Below are positions 1 through 7,947 of a stretch of DNA of 22,694 nt, one piece after another. Under the pieces are notes generated by a model that searched no databases, was not told the DNA's origin, and saw only the letters and a list, made by a program, of their open reading frames with translations. The stretch covers positions 1-22,694 of the forward strand of contig JBNKMS010000029.1 in assembly GCA_050293315.1 (NCBI GenBank), given 5' to 3'. The position numbers were made by a program, and so were the translations under genes. Position 1 is the first letter of the stretch; the number at the start of each line of letters is the position of its first letter. The stretch comes from CBFDBF01 sp050293315 (GTDB lineage: Bacteria > Pseudomonadota > Gammaproteobacteria > Chromatiales > Chromatiaceae).

Positions 1-233
1 CTGGGACAGTGAAACATTTACCGTCATCCGACACCATCATGAGGCGGCCGGAATCCATGTGTGCCGACCTCGGAGACAACCATGAACCCGGTCAAGGCAT
101 TATAGAACGCGGAGAGTCTGCGCGTGCAATTAGACAACAGTTTACTTAATTCAGAGAAAGCACCCTGACCAGCCTAGAATTAAATCTTTGCGTCCTTAGC
201 ACCTTTGCGTTCTTTGCGTTTCTTACTCGATCT
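1..233. repeat. Non-coding stretch downstream of tyrS with a three-copy CTTTGCGT direct repeat
   Basis: No convincing gene is visible here. The longest plus-strand reading from an ATG at 39 runs only about 34 codons and resembles nothing I recognise. The octamer CTTTGCGT occurs three times, at 186-193, 203-210 and 212-219, within 34 bases just beyond the tyrS stop. In the tyrS sense this reads as ACGCAAAG units in an A-rich context. No hairpin with a U-tract is visible, so I do not call a terminator. Similar short AACGCAAAG-type repeats occur dispersed in many bacterial genomes; that is memory, not a search result. Confidence 0.5.
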
Positions 234-1433
234 CTAACGGACACTCACCCGGGCGAAGCGGCGCTTGCCAACCTGGAATACCGCCTCGGTGCCGGCGCTT
301 ATCTGCAGGTTTATATCCTCCACCCGCTCGCCGTCGATCTTGACCGCCCCCTGCTTGATCATGCGCCTGGCGTCGGTGGTGCTGCTCACCAGCCCCGCAT
401 CTTTAAGTAGATTGGAGATGGGCAGTCCATCCGGCCCCGCCTCCAGGCTGACCTCCTCCATCTCATCCGGCATGACCCCCTTCTGGAAGCGGGCGATAAA
501 GCCCTCCCGCGCCTTGGTGGCACTAGCGCTGTCGTGGAAGCGGGTGATCAGCTCTTCGGCCAGAAGGAACTTGATATCACGTGGGTTGGCGCCCTCCTCG
601 ACCTGCCGCTGGAACTGTTCGATCTCTGACATGGGGCGGAAACTTAGCAGCTCGAAGTAGCGCCACATTAGCTCATCGGAGATGGACATCAGCTTGCCGA
701 ACATATCGTCTGGTGCGTCGGTGATACCTATATAGTTACCCAGGGACTTGGACATCTTCTGCACCCCGTCCAGCCCCTCCAGGATCGGCATGGTGAGACA
801 GACCTGCGGCTCCTGCCCGTAGGCCTCCTGCAGCTGCCTTCCCACCAGTAGATTAAACTTCTGGTCGGTCCCGCCCAGCTCTACATCCGCCTTCATCTCC
901 ACCGAGTCATACCCCTGCACCAGGGGATAGAGAAACTCATGCACCGAGATGGACTGGCCGCCTTTATAGCGCTTACTAAAGTCGTCCCGCTCCAGCATAC
1001 GTGCCACCGTATGCTTGGCCGCCAACTGAATCATATCGGCCGCGCTCATCTCCCCCATCCAGGAGGAGTTAAACAGCACGGTGGTCTTCTCCGCATCCAG
1101 TATCTTGAACACCTGATGTTCATAGGTCTTGGCGTTCTCCAACACCTCCTCCCTGGTGAGAGGGGGACGGGTGGAGCTCTTGCCGGTCGGGTCACCGATC
1201 ATGGCGGTAAAATCGCCGATCAGAAACAGGATCTCATGCCCCAGGTCCTGAAACTGGCGCAGTTTGTTGATCAGCACCGTGTGGCCCAGATGCAGGTCCG
1301 GCGCAGTGGGATCAAACCCGGCCTTGATCCGCAGTGGTTTACCGCGGCCCAGCTTTTTCACCAGCCCCTCTTCCAGCAGGATCTCATCAGATCCGCGCCG
1401 GATGATATCCATAGCCTCTGTCGCTGATGTCAT
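234..1433 (-). CDS. tyrS: Tyrosyl-tRNA synthetase
   Basis: Cytoplasmic class I aminoacyl-tRNA synthetase that charges tRNA-Tyr with tyrosine using ATP. The 399-residue protein carries the HIGH-type signature HLGH at residues 48-51 and a perfect KMSKS loop at 226-230. The C-terminal part, from about residue 335, has the S4 RNA-binding pattern (ARRMIKQGAVKIDG). Length and the KMSKS/S4 layout fit the roughly 400-residue bacterial TyrS subgroup (TyrZ-like in some nomenclatures). The ATG at 1433 is preceded by AGGGGTTAG at suitable spacing. It is divergent from the FHA/ABC exporter gene with 148 bp between; in Pseudomonas and relatives the divergent neighbour is, as I recall, the M23 peptidase gene, which here lies 7 kb away. 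No T-box leader is visible. Confidence 0.97.
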   Translation of the reverse strand: MTSATEAMDIIRRGSDEILLEEGLVKKLGRGKPLRIKAGFDPTAPDLHLGHTVLINKLRQFQDLGHEILFLIGDFTAMIGDPTGKSSTRPPLTREEVLENAKTYEHQVFKILDAEKTTVLFNSSWMGEMSAADMIQLAAKHTVARMLERDDFSKRYKGGQSISVHEFLYPLVQGYDSVEMKADVELGGTDQKFNLLVGRQLQEAYGQEPQVCLTMPILEGLDGVQKMSKSLGNYIGITDAPDDMFGKLMSISDELMWRYFELLSFRPMSEIEQFQRQVEEGANPRDIKFLLAEELITRFHDSASATKAREGFIARFQKGVMPDEMEEVSLEAGPDGLPISNLLKDAGLVSSTTDARRMIKQGAVKIDGERVEDINLQISAGTEAVFQVGKRRFARVSVR

Positions 1434-1581
1434 AGCTTACTAACCCCTAAACAATATCATGCTGAAGAAAAATAACAGTTACCCAGGTTAAGGCTGCATA
1501 ATGTACTAGACAGCAAGCAAAATAACCACCAAGCAGCTTGCCCATTCATGGTGTCGGCACTAGAATCGAGCTACTGCCTAC

Positions 1582-3951
1582 ATGGGGTATGGATCGATCT
1601 CCCTGTCCAGCCGCATACTTAAAACATCTGTCAAAAAAGGGGTACACAAGGCTGTGCAGCAGACCGTTGAATTCAAAACATCGCGGAAGTCGGTCGGGCG
1701 CCTTATCCTGGTTGAGGGAAAGAACTACCGTGTAGGCAGCGATAAATCGTGCCAGATTCAGCTCTCCGGCTCAGATATCAAGCCTGAGCATGCCCTTCTA
1801 TATTCCCGTGACGGGGCACTATGGATAGAACCAACCGATGCTGCCAAGCTGCTGCTCAACGGCACCCCGGTTACCGCGGCCTCTGTGGTCAATAATGGCG
1901 ACTGGGTCGCCTTTGGTGCCACCCTGTTACAGCTGCATCTACCGGAGGCAGCGACCGATAACACCAGGGTTGAGGCCCAACCGGCGCTGGATGTCGAGAC
2001 CAAACACAGCAGTGATGAGGTCATTATCGGCCGCGCCCCCGGCTGCGGCCTACCCATCGACTCCCCCCTTATCTCGCGTGAGCATGCAAGACTGCGCATA
2101 GCGGCTGACGGTATCTGGCTGGAGGATTTCAAAAGCACCAATGGGACCTGGGTCAATGGCGCCCGTGTAGATGAACCCATGCTGCTGCACCCTGGCGACC
2201 AGATCTCCTTCGCCAACTTTGGCTTTGTCTTTACCGGCACATCCCTGGAGCCGACAGAGGTAGGCAACCGGGTACGGGTGGCGGCACACCAACTGACCAA
2301 GACGGTAACCGACAGGACATCCGGCAAACCGAAAAATCTGCTCTCCGGGATCGATCTGGTAATCAACCCAGGGGAGTTTGTAGTCATCTTCGGCACCAGC
2401 GGCTCCGGCAAGTCCACCCTGTTGGATGCCCTGAATGGACGCCGCCCCGCCTCCTCCGGCAGGGTCTCCTATAACGGGGTCGACCTGTATCGCTCGTTTG
2501 ATCTGTTCCGTTCAGGTATCGGCTATGTGCCACAGCAGGATATCGTGCATCGCAAGATCAGCGTGCGCAACGCCCTACGCTACACCGCAAGACTGCGCCT
2601 GCCGGAAGATACCTCAGCTGAAGAGATAGATATCTATATAGATCGTGTATTGGAGCGTGTTGACCTGAGCGAAAAGGCGGACCTGGCGGTGGATACCCCG
2701 GCACCATTAAGTGGAGGTCAACTCAAGCGGGTCAGCCTTGCAGTAGAGTTGGTGGCAAACCCCAATATCCTATTTCTGGATGAGGCCACCAGCGGTCTTG
2801 ATGCCGGCACCGACAAGAAGATGATGCGTCTGTTTGAAGAGCTGGCGAATGACGGCAAGACCGTCGCCTGCGTCACCCACAGCCTGGAGAACATCGACCA
2901 CTGTCATCTGGTTGCACTGCTACACCAGGGTCACCTGGTCTACTACGGCCCCCCTGGTGAGGCCGCAAAACACTTCGGCGTGGCCAGACTGTCAGATATA
3001 TACGAGACCCTCGACGCCCAGGGCGCACCATTCTGGAGTGAGCACTTCGCCAAGTCTGAGCAGCATAAACGCTATGTGCGCGAACGCCTGGCCGCTGAAC
3101 CGGCGACATCGACTGAGGATGCAAGCGCTCCAGCCAAAACAGAAAAGGCCAATCGGGGCAAAAGGAACTGGTTCAACCTGAAGCCGGCAGCCACCTTGAT
3201 GCGCCGCTATGTGGATCTGCTGCTATCGGACCGTATCAATCTGTTGGTGCTACTACTACAGGCACCACTGATCGCCCTGGTTGTAGGCGCTGTGTTCGAT
3301 ACCGGCGGTGAGCTGACAAAACGGGCGGCTGCCGAGAGCCAGATTGCGTTCGTATTTGTACTCTCAGCCATCTGGTTTGGGTGCATAAATTCGGCCAGAG
3401 AGATTGTAAAGGAGCTACCGATCTACCTGCGGGAACGCGCCGTCACCATCGAACTGCCCGCCTACCTGCTGAGCAAGCTGATTCCCCTGGCCCTGCTATG
3501 TCTACTGCAGTGCGCCAGCTTTCTTGCCATCGTGACCTGGATGCTGGACCTCTCCGGACCATTTGGCGACAGGTTAATAACACTCTTTTTTGCCGGCCTG
3601 GCAGCTACCTGTATGGGCCTGGCGGTCAGCGCCTTTGTCAACTCTAACGATAAGGCCATCGCTGCGCTACCACTGCTGTTGATACCACAGTTTATCCTCT
3701 CAAACGCGGTAGTCGCACTCTCCGGGACAACCGAGGTGTTCGCCCGCATCGCTGTAATCGCCTACTGGGCACTAGACGCCATGCGTACAACCTTGGATCC
3801 GACCCTGCTGGCGCTACGCGACTACAACAGCAAACCGCTCATCGCGATCAGTGGTGAGTGGGGCAGCGATATAGCCTACCTGGCAATCCAGGCCGTCGCC
3901 TTCCTGCTGCTCGCACTTCTTGGCCTAAAGTTAAAGGATCGTAAGGTATAA
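1582..3951 (+). CDS. FHA-FHA-ABC exporter (Rv1747-like fused ABC transporter)
   Basis: Inner-membrane ABC exporter with ATPase and membrane domains in one 789-residue chain, preceded by two cytoplasmic forkhead-associated domains. FHA1 spans about residues 38-120 and is partly degenerate: the usual Ser-Arg before the conserved His is replaced in DIKPEH. FHA2 spans about 145-218 and is canonical (GR at 150, SREH at 165-168, STNGTWVNG). The ATPase has Walker A GTSGSGKST (271-279), signature LSGGQ (376-380), Walker B ILFLDE and H-loop VTHS. About six membrane segments follow from residue 553 (ABC-2/ABCG type). Mycobacterium tuberculosis Rv1747 has the same order and is phosphorylated by its neighbour PknF; here a kinase gene overlaps by one base (TAATG). 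Substrate unknown. The start is uncertain: the 1582 ATG lacks a clear ribosome site, and an in-frame GTG at 1654 sits about 11 nt after AAAAAAGGGG and would still retain FHA1. Confidence 0.9.
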   Translation: MGYGSISLSSRILKTSVKKGVHKAVQQTVEFKTSRKSVGRLILVEGKNYRVGSDKSCQIQLSGSDIKPEHALLYSRDGALWIEPTDAAKLLLNGTPVTAASVVNNGDWVAFGATLLQLHLPEAATDNTRVEAQPALDVETKHSSDEVIIGRAPGCGLPIDSPLISREHARLRIAADGIWLEDFKSTNGTWVNGARVDEPMLLHPGDQISFANFGFVFTGTSLEPTEVGNRVRVAAHQLTKTVTDRTSGKPKNLLSGIDLVINPGEFVVIFGTSGSGKSTLLDALNGRRPASSGRVSYNGVDLYRSFDLFRSGIGYVPQQDIVHRKISVRNALRYTARLRLPEDTSAEEIDIYIDRVLERVDLSEKADLAVDTPAPLSGGQLKRVSLAVELVANPNILFLDEATSGLDAGTDKKMMRLFEELANDGKTVACVTHSLENIDHCHLVALLHQGHLVYYGPPGEAAKHFGVARLSDIYETLDAQGAPFWSEHFAKSEQHKRYVRERLAAEPATSTEDASAPAKTEKANRGKRNWFNLKPAATLMRRYVDLLLSDRINLLVLLLQAPLIALVVGAVFDTGGELTKRAAAESQIAFVFVLSAIWFGCINSAREIVKELPIYLRERAVTIELPAYLLSKLIPLALLCLLQCASFLAIVTWMLDLSGPFGDRLITLFFAGLAATCMGLAVSAFVNSNDKAIAALPLLLIPQFILSNAVVALSGTTEVFARIAVIAYWALDAMRTTLDPTLLALRDYNSKPLIAISGEWGSDIAYLAIQAVAFLLLALLGLKLKDRKV

Positions 3952-5546
3952 TGACTGAGATGACCACAGAGGTTGCAGAAAAACGTTGCCCCCGCTGCGA
4001 TGCTGTCAATCTGGCTGCAGAACTACCGGAGCGTGAGTATAAATGTGGTGACTGTGGCCTCACATTGGCACATCTGGATACTAATGCGCAGGGGGCTATT
4101 CGTGGCGTCCTCGGCTGGTTACTGGATGTCGGTGATGAGATCAACGAACGCTATAAGGTAACCACTATTCTTGGCCGAGGCGGGTTCGGCGTCACCTATC
4201 TGATTGAGGACCAACGTCTCCACGGCAAACACCGGGCAATGAAGGAGATCCCGGAGAGCCTGTTCGATGAGCATGAATCCAAGGTCTTGGGCCGCCTGAG
4301 CCACCCCTCCATCCCCGACATCATTGACCAGTTCACGCTTAACGGGATGGTCTATCTGGTACTGGAGTTTGGCGGCAACCGCACCCTGCGTATGGAACAG
4401 GAGCGCCGCGACGGGCGTATCCCCATATTTGTACTCCTCCCCTGGGCACGCCAGCTGTGTGATGCCCTGCAGTATCTGCACTCTCAAAACCCGCCAATCA
4501 TCCATCGCGACCTTAAGCCTGACAACGTGCTCCTGGATGACAACGATCAGGTGATGCTTATCGACTTCGGCATTGCCAAGGAGGCCGCCAAGGACTCGGT
4601 CACACGTACCCTGGGGCGTGCTGTATCACACGGATTCAGCCCGCCGGAGCAGGCCATGGGTACGGGTACAGACGCCCGCTCTGATGTCTATGCCCTGGGC
4701 GCCATTATGTACAACGTGCTGACCAATCAGATGCCGGCCGGTGCACATGAACGCATAACCGGAACAGAGCTCGAGCCCCTCTCCAAGTTTCTACCAAATA
4801 TCCCGCCGCTGATTGAGGCGGCCGTGATGAAATCGCTCGAGCTCAACATCAACCTGCGCCAGCAGTCGATTGCCGAGATGGCGCAGGTGCTGGACCTGGT
4901 ACAGTCAGGAAGCGACAGTGCTGCAACCGTTAGCGTAGCTAACATTGGGAGCAGTGGGATAACAACCGTAGCGGATGGCGTCGACCTCCCTAGCGTACAT
5001 ATACCCTCTGTGCTCTCATCTACCGCTGGTGACGGCGCTGCCAGTATCTGTATTGAGCAGCCCGAAGCTGCACCGGCAGCAGCACCCCGCAAACAGTCGC
5101 AGACGACCGTCTTCGCACTTATAGGAGCGGCGGTTGTCGCTCTGGGGATTGGCGGCTATCTATTGACCGGAGGGGAAGACGAGACGGGGGCTCAAACCCA
5201 GCAGTCTGGAGATGTCACCACAGGAACCGATCTTACAGGCACCACCACAGCATCTACGCCAGCAGGATCCAGCCCTATCACCAACACCGACAGCACCGGA
5301 CTGCCCTCAATCTTCTCCAATGAACAGACTACAACCAGCACCGAGAAAAACTCAAAATCTGGTGAATCGGCAATGGATGTATTCAATAAACATCGCGATG
5401 AAGAGCTTACAAAAGAGCCAGAGCCTGTAGCCCAGAATCAGCCTCCACCGAGGCGCGTTACAACCACTAAGCCCAACAGATCAAATGGACAAAAACCGAG
5501 GTTTGATGCGACCGATCCGAGGGCGTGGAAACCGGTCGTTCACTAG
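3951..5546 (+). CDS. Membrane-anchored Ser/Thr protein kinase with N-terminal zinc ribbon
   Basis: Hanks-type kinase of 531 residues. A four-cysteine zinc ribbon comes first (CPRC at 13-16, CGDC at 32-35). The kinase domain runs about 68-316: glycine loop GRGGFG (75-80), ATP-binding Lys98 in AMKE, catalytic HRDLKPDN (185-192), DFG at 205-207 and an activation-segment SPPEQ (230-234). One membrane helix lies at about 385-407 after basic residues, placing the kinase in the cytoplasm. The remaining 125 residues would be periplasmic and are Thr/Ser/Pro-rich with no PASTA repeats or fold I recognise. The start is fixed by the TAATG overlap with the exporter gene, implying translational coupling. 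By analogy with PknF/Rv1747 the exporter is its likely substrate; that is inference. Confidence 0.93.
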   Translation: MTEMTTEVAEKRCPRCDAVNLAAELPEREYKCGDCGLTLAHLDTNAQGAIRGVLGWLLDVGDEINERYKVTTILGRGGFGVTYLIEDQRLHGKHRAMKEIPESLFDEHESKVLGRLSHPSIPDIIDQFTLNGMVYLVLEFGGNRTLRMEQERRDGRIPIFVLLPWARQLCDALQYLHSQNPPIIHRDLKPDNVLLDDNDQVMLIDFGIAKEAAKDSVTRTLGRAVSHGFSPPEQAMGTGTDARSDVYALGAIMYNVLTNQMPAGAHERITGTELEPLSKFLPNIPPLIEAAVMKSLELNINLRQQSIAEMAQVLDLVQSGSDSAATVSVANIGSSGITTVADGVDLPSVHIPSVLSSTAGDGAASICIEQPEAAPAAAPRKQSQTTVFALIGAAVVALGIGGYLLTGGEDETGAQTQQSGDVTTGTDLTGTTTASTPAGSSPITNTDSTGLPSIFSNEQTTTSTEKNSKSGESAMDVFNKHRDEELTKEPEPVAQNQPPPRRVTTTKPNRSNGQKPRFDATDPRAWKPVVH

Positions 5547-5910
5547 CCCGTAGATCACATTCACCGACAGTCACAACGACTACAAATTGCGCCGGCTTTC
5601 TGGCTATTAATGCAACATGCAGGCTGAGAAAAATGTGAGCTCTGCCCGTTTTTCAGTAAACATTGCCAAATCCGGCACCCCATTATGGAACCTCAGCACC
5701 CTTCAGGAGTCCCAGCACTAACAAGGAGATACAGCCATCTACCATGTCTGTATAGTAAGTCATTGAAAACATAAGATATGGAGACGCAAGACCTCCATAT
5801 ATATAAATTTCCTGCCAAGGCCATGGACGGCTTTGGTCAGGATCATAACCGAACTATGCTAGACTAATTAAGTTGTTTCATTATCTACTCTAACGCTTAG
5901 GAGCAATAAA
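5547..5910. other. Intergenic region before the VWA gene, with two hairpins
   Basis: No gene is seen in these 364 bases. Two inverted repeats are present. ATATGGAG at 5776-5783 pairs with CTCCATAT at 5793-5800 (9-nt loop). CCAAGGCC at 5815-5822 pairs with GGCTTTGG at 5829-5836 (6-nt loop, one G-T pair). Neither has a downstream T-run, so they are not called as terminators. The second lies just upstream of the promoter-like sequence for the next gene and could be a 3' processing end of the kinase transcript or a regulatory site. Confidence 0.5.
5833..5859 (+). promoter_or_regulatory. Candidate sigma-70 promoter for the VWA/lipoprotein genes
   Basis: TTGGTC, a 16-nt spacer and TATGCT form a weak -35/-10 pair within the 364-bp gap upstream of the VWA gene. 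The start codon at 5911 lies about 50 bases further on, preceded by TTAGGAGC at good spacing. The match to consensus is modest, and the -35 box overlaps the 5815-5836 hairpin. Low-confidence visual call. Confidence 0.25.
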
Positions 5911-7131
5911 ATGCGTAAGGAAAAACCTATAAAGAGAAACTCCAGATTCAGTAACTGGTCCTGGCTTGGCATGGCAGCCCTGTTGGCCATTTTTAGCGGT
6001 ATCGCTTCAGCCCAGCAGGGGTATGGATTTGCCGCCCCGGGCGGATATGGCCTCAAGGTCTACCGCACCGACTACTCTCTATTCCCATTTATTCAGGTCT
6101 ATATACGCACATTCGACGAGAATATGCAGCCACTGGTAAACCTGAATGAGCGCAATATAGGCCTGATGGTTCAAGGTCGTCCCTACGACCCACTGAAGCT
6201 GCAGTATGGCGTCCAGTCTATCCGGCAGCGCCAGGAGGCCACCCGCTCAGTACTGGTGATCGATGCGAGTAAGTCAATGGCCGGCAAGCCATTCGAAGAC
6301 AGCCTGAAGGCAGCGGTGCGCTTTATCGAAAGCAAGCGCCCCCAGGATGAGGTTGCAATCATCTCAATACGTGATACCAAAGAGGGATACGAAGTGGTAT
6401 CCCAGTTTGAGCGTGACGAGAAGGCGCTGGCCAGACGAATTGCCGATATCCGTGCGGACGGCATGAAGACCCGGCTGTATGACGGTATAGGAGCTGCAAT
6501 GCAGATGTGCGCCATAAGCTCCCAGGGATCTGTTGTATCCGGGAACTATGTCGTCTCCTGCTCAATCGTAGTGATGTCAGACGGCAGGGATGAGGGCAGT
6601 GCGGTCTCACGCAGTGAGCTCATGACCCGCATCTCGAACCTATCGATCCCCTACCCGATCTATTCGCTGGCATATTCACGCATCAGCCGTGACTATTTCA
6701 AAAATCTTGAGGCGTTGTCGAAGAACTCCTTTGGCGTCTACCACGTGGTAGGTGAGACTACCTCAAACATGCAGCATATCGTCGAGGGCATCCAAAACAT
6801 ACTGCAGAGCGACTATGTGATCACACTGCGCTCCTACATCCCGGTTGATGGCGGCACTCATAACATCAAGGTGGGTGTTGAGTACCCAACCGGTAGCGGC
6901 AAGTATGTGTATGACAACAGTCAGTTTGAGGCGATTCAGCCGCCGCCGTTCCCGAAGGTGCAAGAGGCCATCTCGATGCTGAACCAGAAGATACCGGCCC
7001 TGCCTGATGGCAACCCATACTACCCGGCCGGTGGCGCGGCAACAGCGCAGCCGCAGCCGATTGGCGCAGTTCCTGGTGCAGCACCGGCGCCATCTGCCGC
7101 ACCTGCCGCTGGAACCAGCTCGGAGCAGTAG
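5911..7131 (+). CDS. Secreted von Willebrand factor A domain protein
   Basis: Exported 406-residue protein. A basic N-terminus and a hydrophobic stretch (about 18-33) end in ASA|QQ, a good signal peptidase I site after residue 34. Residues about 50-105 look like a small beta-sandwich (VYIRTFDENMQPLVNL). The VWA domain follows, about 112-300, with the metal-ion adhesion site DASKS (118-122), Thr187 and Asp224 in SDGRDE, so it should bind a divalent metal and a protein ligand. The C-terminal 60 residues are Pro/Ala/Gln-rich and probably unstructured. The start is supported by TTAGGAGC about 7 nt upstream. It follows the kinase gene after 364 bp and is followed by a lipoprotein gene. Its partner is unknown; the context suggests a periplasmic scaffold linked to the exporter/kinase pair. 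Confidence 0.85.
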   Translation: MRKEKPIKRNSRFSNWSWLGMAALLAIFSGIASAQQGYGFAAPGGYGLKVYRTDYSLFPFIQVYIRTFDENMQPLVNLNERNIGLMVQGRPYDPLKLQYGVQSIRQRQEATRSVLVIDASKSMAGKPFEDSLKAAVRFIESKRPQDEVAIISIRDTKEGYEVVSQFERDEKALARRIADIRADGMKTRLYDGIGAAMQMCAISSQGSVVSGNYVVSCSIVVMSDGRDEGSAVSRSELMTRISNLSIPYPIYSLAYSRISRDYFKNLEALSKNSFGVYHVVGETTSNMQHIVEGIQNILQSDYVITLRSYIPVDGGTHNIKVGVEYPTGSGKYVYDNSQFEAIQPPPFPKVQEAISMLNQKIPALPDGNPYYPAGGAATAQPQPIGAVPGAAPAPSAAPAAGTSSEQ

Positions 7132-7157
7132 ATTGGTAGTGGCGAAACATTTCCATA

Positions 7158-7186
7158 GGCCCTCTCTATGCAGTTACGAGAGGGCC
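7158..7186 (+). other. Hairpin between VWA and lipoprotein genes
   Basis: GGCCCTCTC at 7158-7166 pairs perfectly with GAGAGGGCC at 7178-7186 around an 11-nt loop. It is followed by TTGGTGCC rather than a T-run, so it is unlikely to be an efficient intrinsic terminator. It could stabilise the upstream message or lower expression of the downstream gene, whose ATG is 43 bases away. Confidence 0.6.
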
Positions 7187-7228
7187 TTGGTGCCACTTTA
7201 AACTTTATATTTTGGAGAGATATATCTT

Positions 7229-7849
7229 ATGCAGCTAATCAACCGAAAAACTATGGGTGCAGCTACAGTCGCAGCAGCGCTGGCTGTATCCGGATGCACC
7301 GGCAATGAGGTCAAAGAGCAGGCGGCCGGAGCTGGCATAGGCGCCGTACTGGGCTGTGCCGCCGGCGCAATCTTTGGTGGTTCAAAAGGCTGCGCCAGAG
7401 GCGCAGCGGTCGGCGCCGTTGTGGGGCTGGTAACTGTTGCCGTGCAGCAGTACCACTCCAAGCAGATTCGCTCAAGCGAGGCCGACAGACGTGTCTACGG
7501 CCTGTCCCAGCCGGTTAGCAGTCCCCAGGTAAAGATCCAGAAGACCTCTACCTGGCCAAGCCAGGTAAGACCAGGTGACACCCTGGATGTGCGGACCGAT
7601 TACTCTGTACGCCTGCCTTCTGATCAATCCACCGCGAGTGTACAGCGCAGCTGGGAGCTACTGGATGTGAACGGCAAGACTGTTCCTATAGGCTCCAAGA
7701 CGGTAGCGGACAGAGATGGTGGACAGCAGGGCGGAGTTACGGTTACCGTCCCGCAGGATCTTCCTCCCGGTAGATATACCGTCAAGCATACAGTCAGGGC
7801 CGGCTCCAGCTACGACACCAAAAGATCATCTTTTGTGGTCAAGGCCTGA
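7229..7849 (+). CDS. Glycine-zipper lipoprotein
   Basis: Predicted lipoprotein of 206 residues. The signal ends in a lipobox VSGC with the lipidated Cys at position 23, followed by Thr-Gly, so there is no Asp+2 retention signal and outer-membrane sorting is likely. Residues about 34-76 form a Gly/Ala-rich zipper (GAGIGAVLG... GAAVGAVVGLV) of the kind that inserts in or packs against membranes. The C-terminal part, about 105-206, is predicted beta-rich (PGDTLDVRTDYSV, LPPGRYTVKHTV), suggesting an Ig-like periplasmic domain. GGAGAG lies about 10 nt before the ATG. It is 97 bp after the VWA gene and is closed by a strong terminator. Function unknown; the context suggests an envelope partner of the VWA protein. 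Confidence 0.82.
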   Translation: MQLINRKTMGAATVAAALAVSGCTGNEVKEQAAGAGIGAVLGCAAGAIFGGSKGCARGAAVGAVVGLVTVAVQQYHSKQIRSSEADRRVYGLSQPVSSPQVKIQKTSTWPSQVRPGDTLDVRTDYSVRLPSDQSTASVQRSWELLDVNGKTVPIGSKTVADRDGGQQGGVTVTVPQDLPPGRYTVKHTVRAGSSYDTKRSSFVVKA

Positions 7850-7886
7850 TAGATCGACTGGGTGGATCCTGCCCGTGTTGTTTGGT

Positions 7887-7917
7887 AAAAACCTCCCCCG
7901 ACCTGGGGGAGGTTTTT
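7887..7917. terminator. Strong rho-independent terminator (possibly bidirectional)
   Basis: Perfect 13-bp inverted repeat: AAAAACCTCCCCC at 7887-7899, loop GACCT, then GGGGGAGGTTTTT at 7905-7917. The GC-rich stem and the 3' T-run fit an intrinsic terminator for the VWA/lipoprotein transcript. The symmetrical A-tract gives a U-tract on the opposite strand as well. It ends only 30 bp before the next ATG. Confidence 0.92.
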
Positions 7918-7947
7918 ATGCATAACGATTTCAGTTAATAAGGCGAC

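Noticed and set aside
939..1427. 162-codon frame antisense to tyrS
   Set aside because: Shadow of a clearly real synthetase gene; no domain pattern.
1434..1581. T-box leader regulating tyrS
   Set aside because: Only 148 bp, no T-box core sequence, and T-boxes are not expected in Gammaproteobacteria.
1758..2417. 219-codon frame antisense to the FHA/ABC gene
   Set aside because: Ser/Pro-rich shadow of the FHA region; the plus-strand product has unmistakable motifs.
1582..5546. FHA plus Ser/Thr kinase as a type VI secretion regulatory module
   Set aside because: No Tss, Hcp, VgrG or ClpV gene is present, and the FHA domains are fused to an ABC exporter, which fits the Rv1747/PknF pattern better.
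7158..7186. Rho-independent terminator after the VWA gene
   Set aside because: The stem is good but there is no following T-run.
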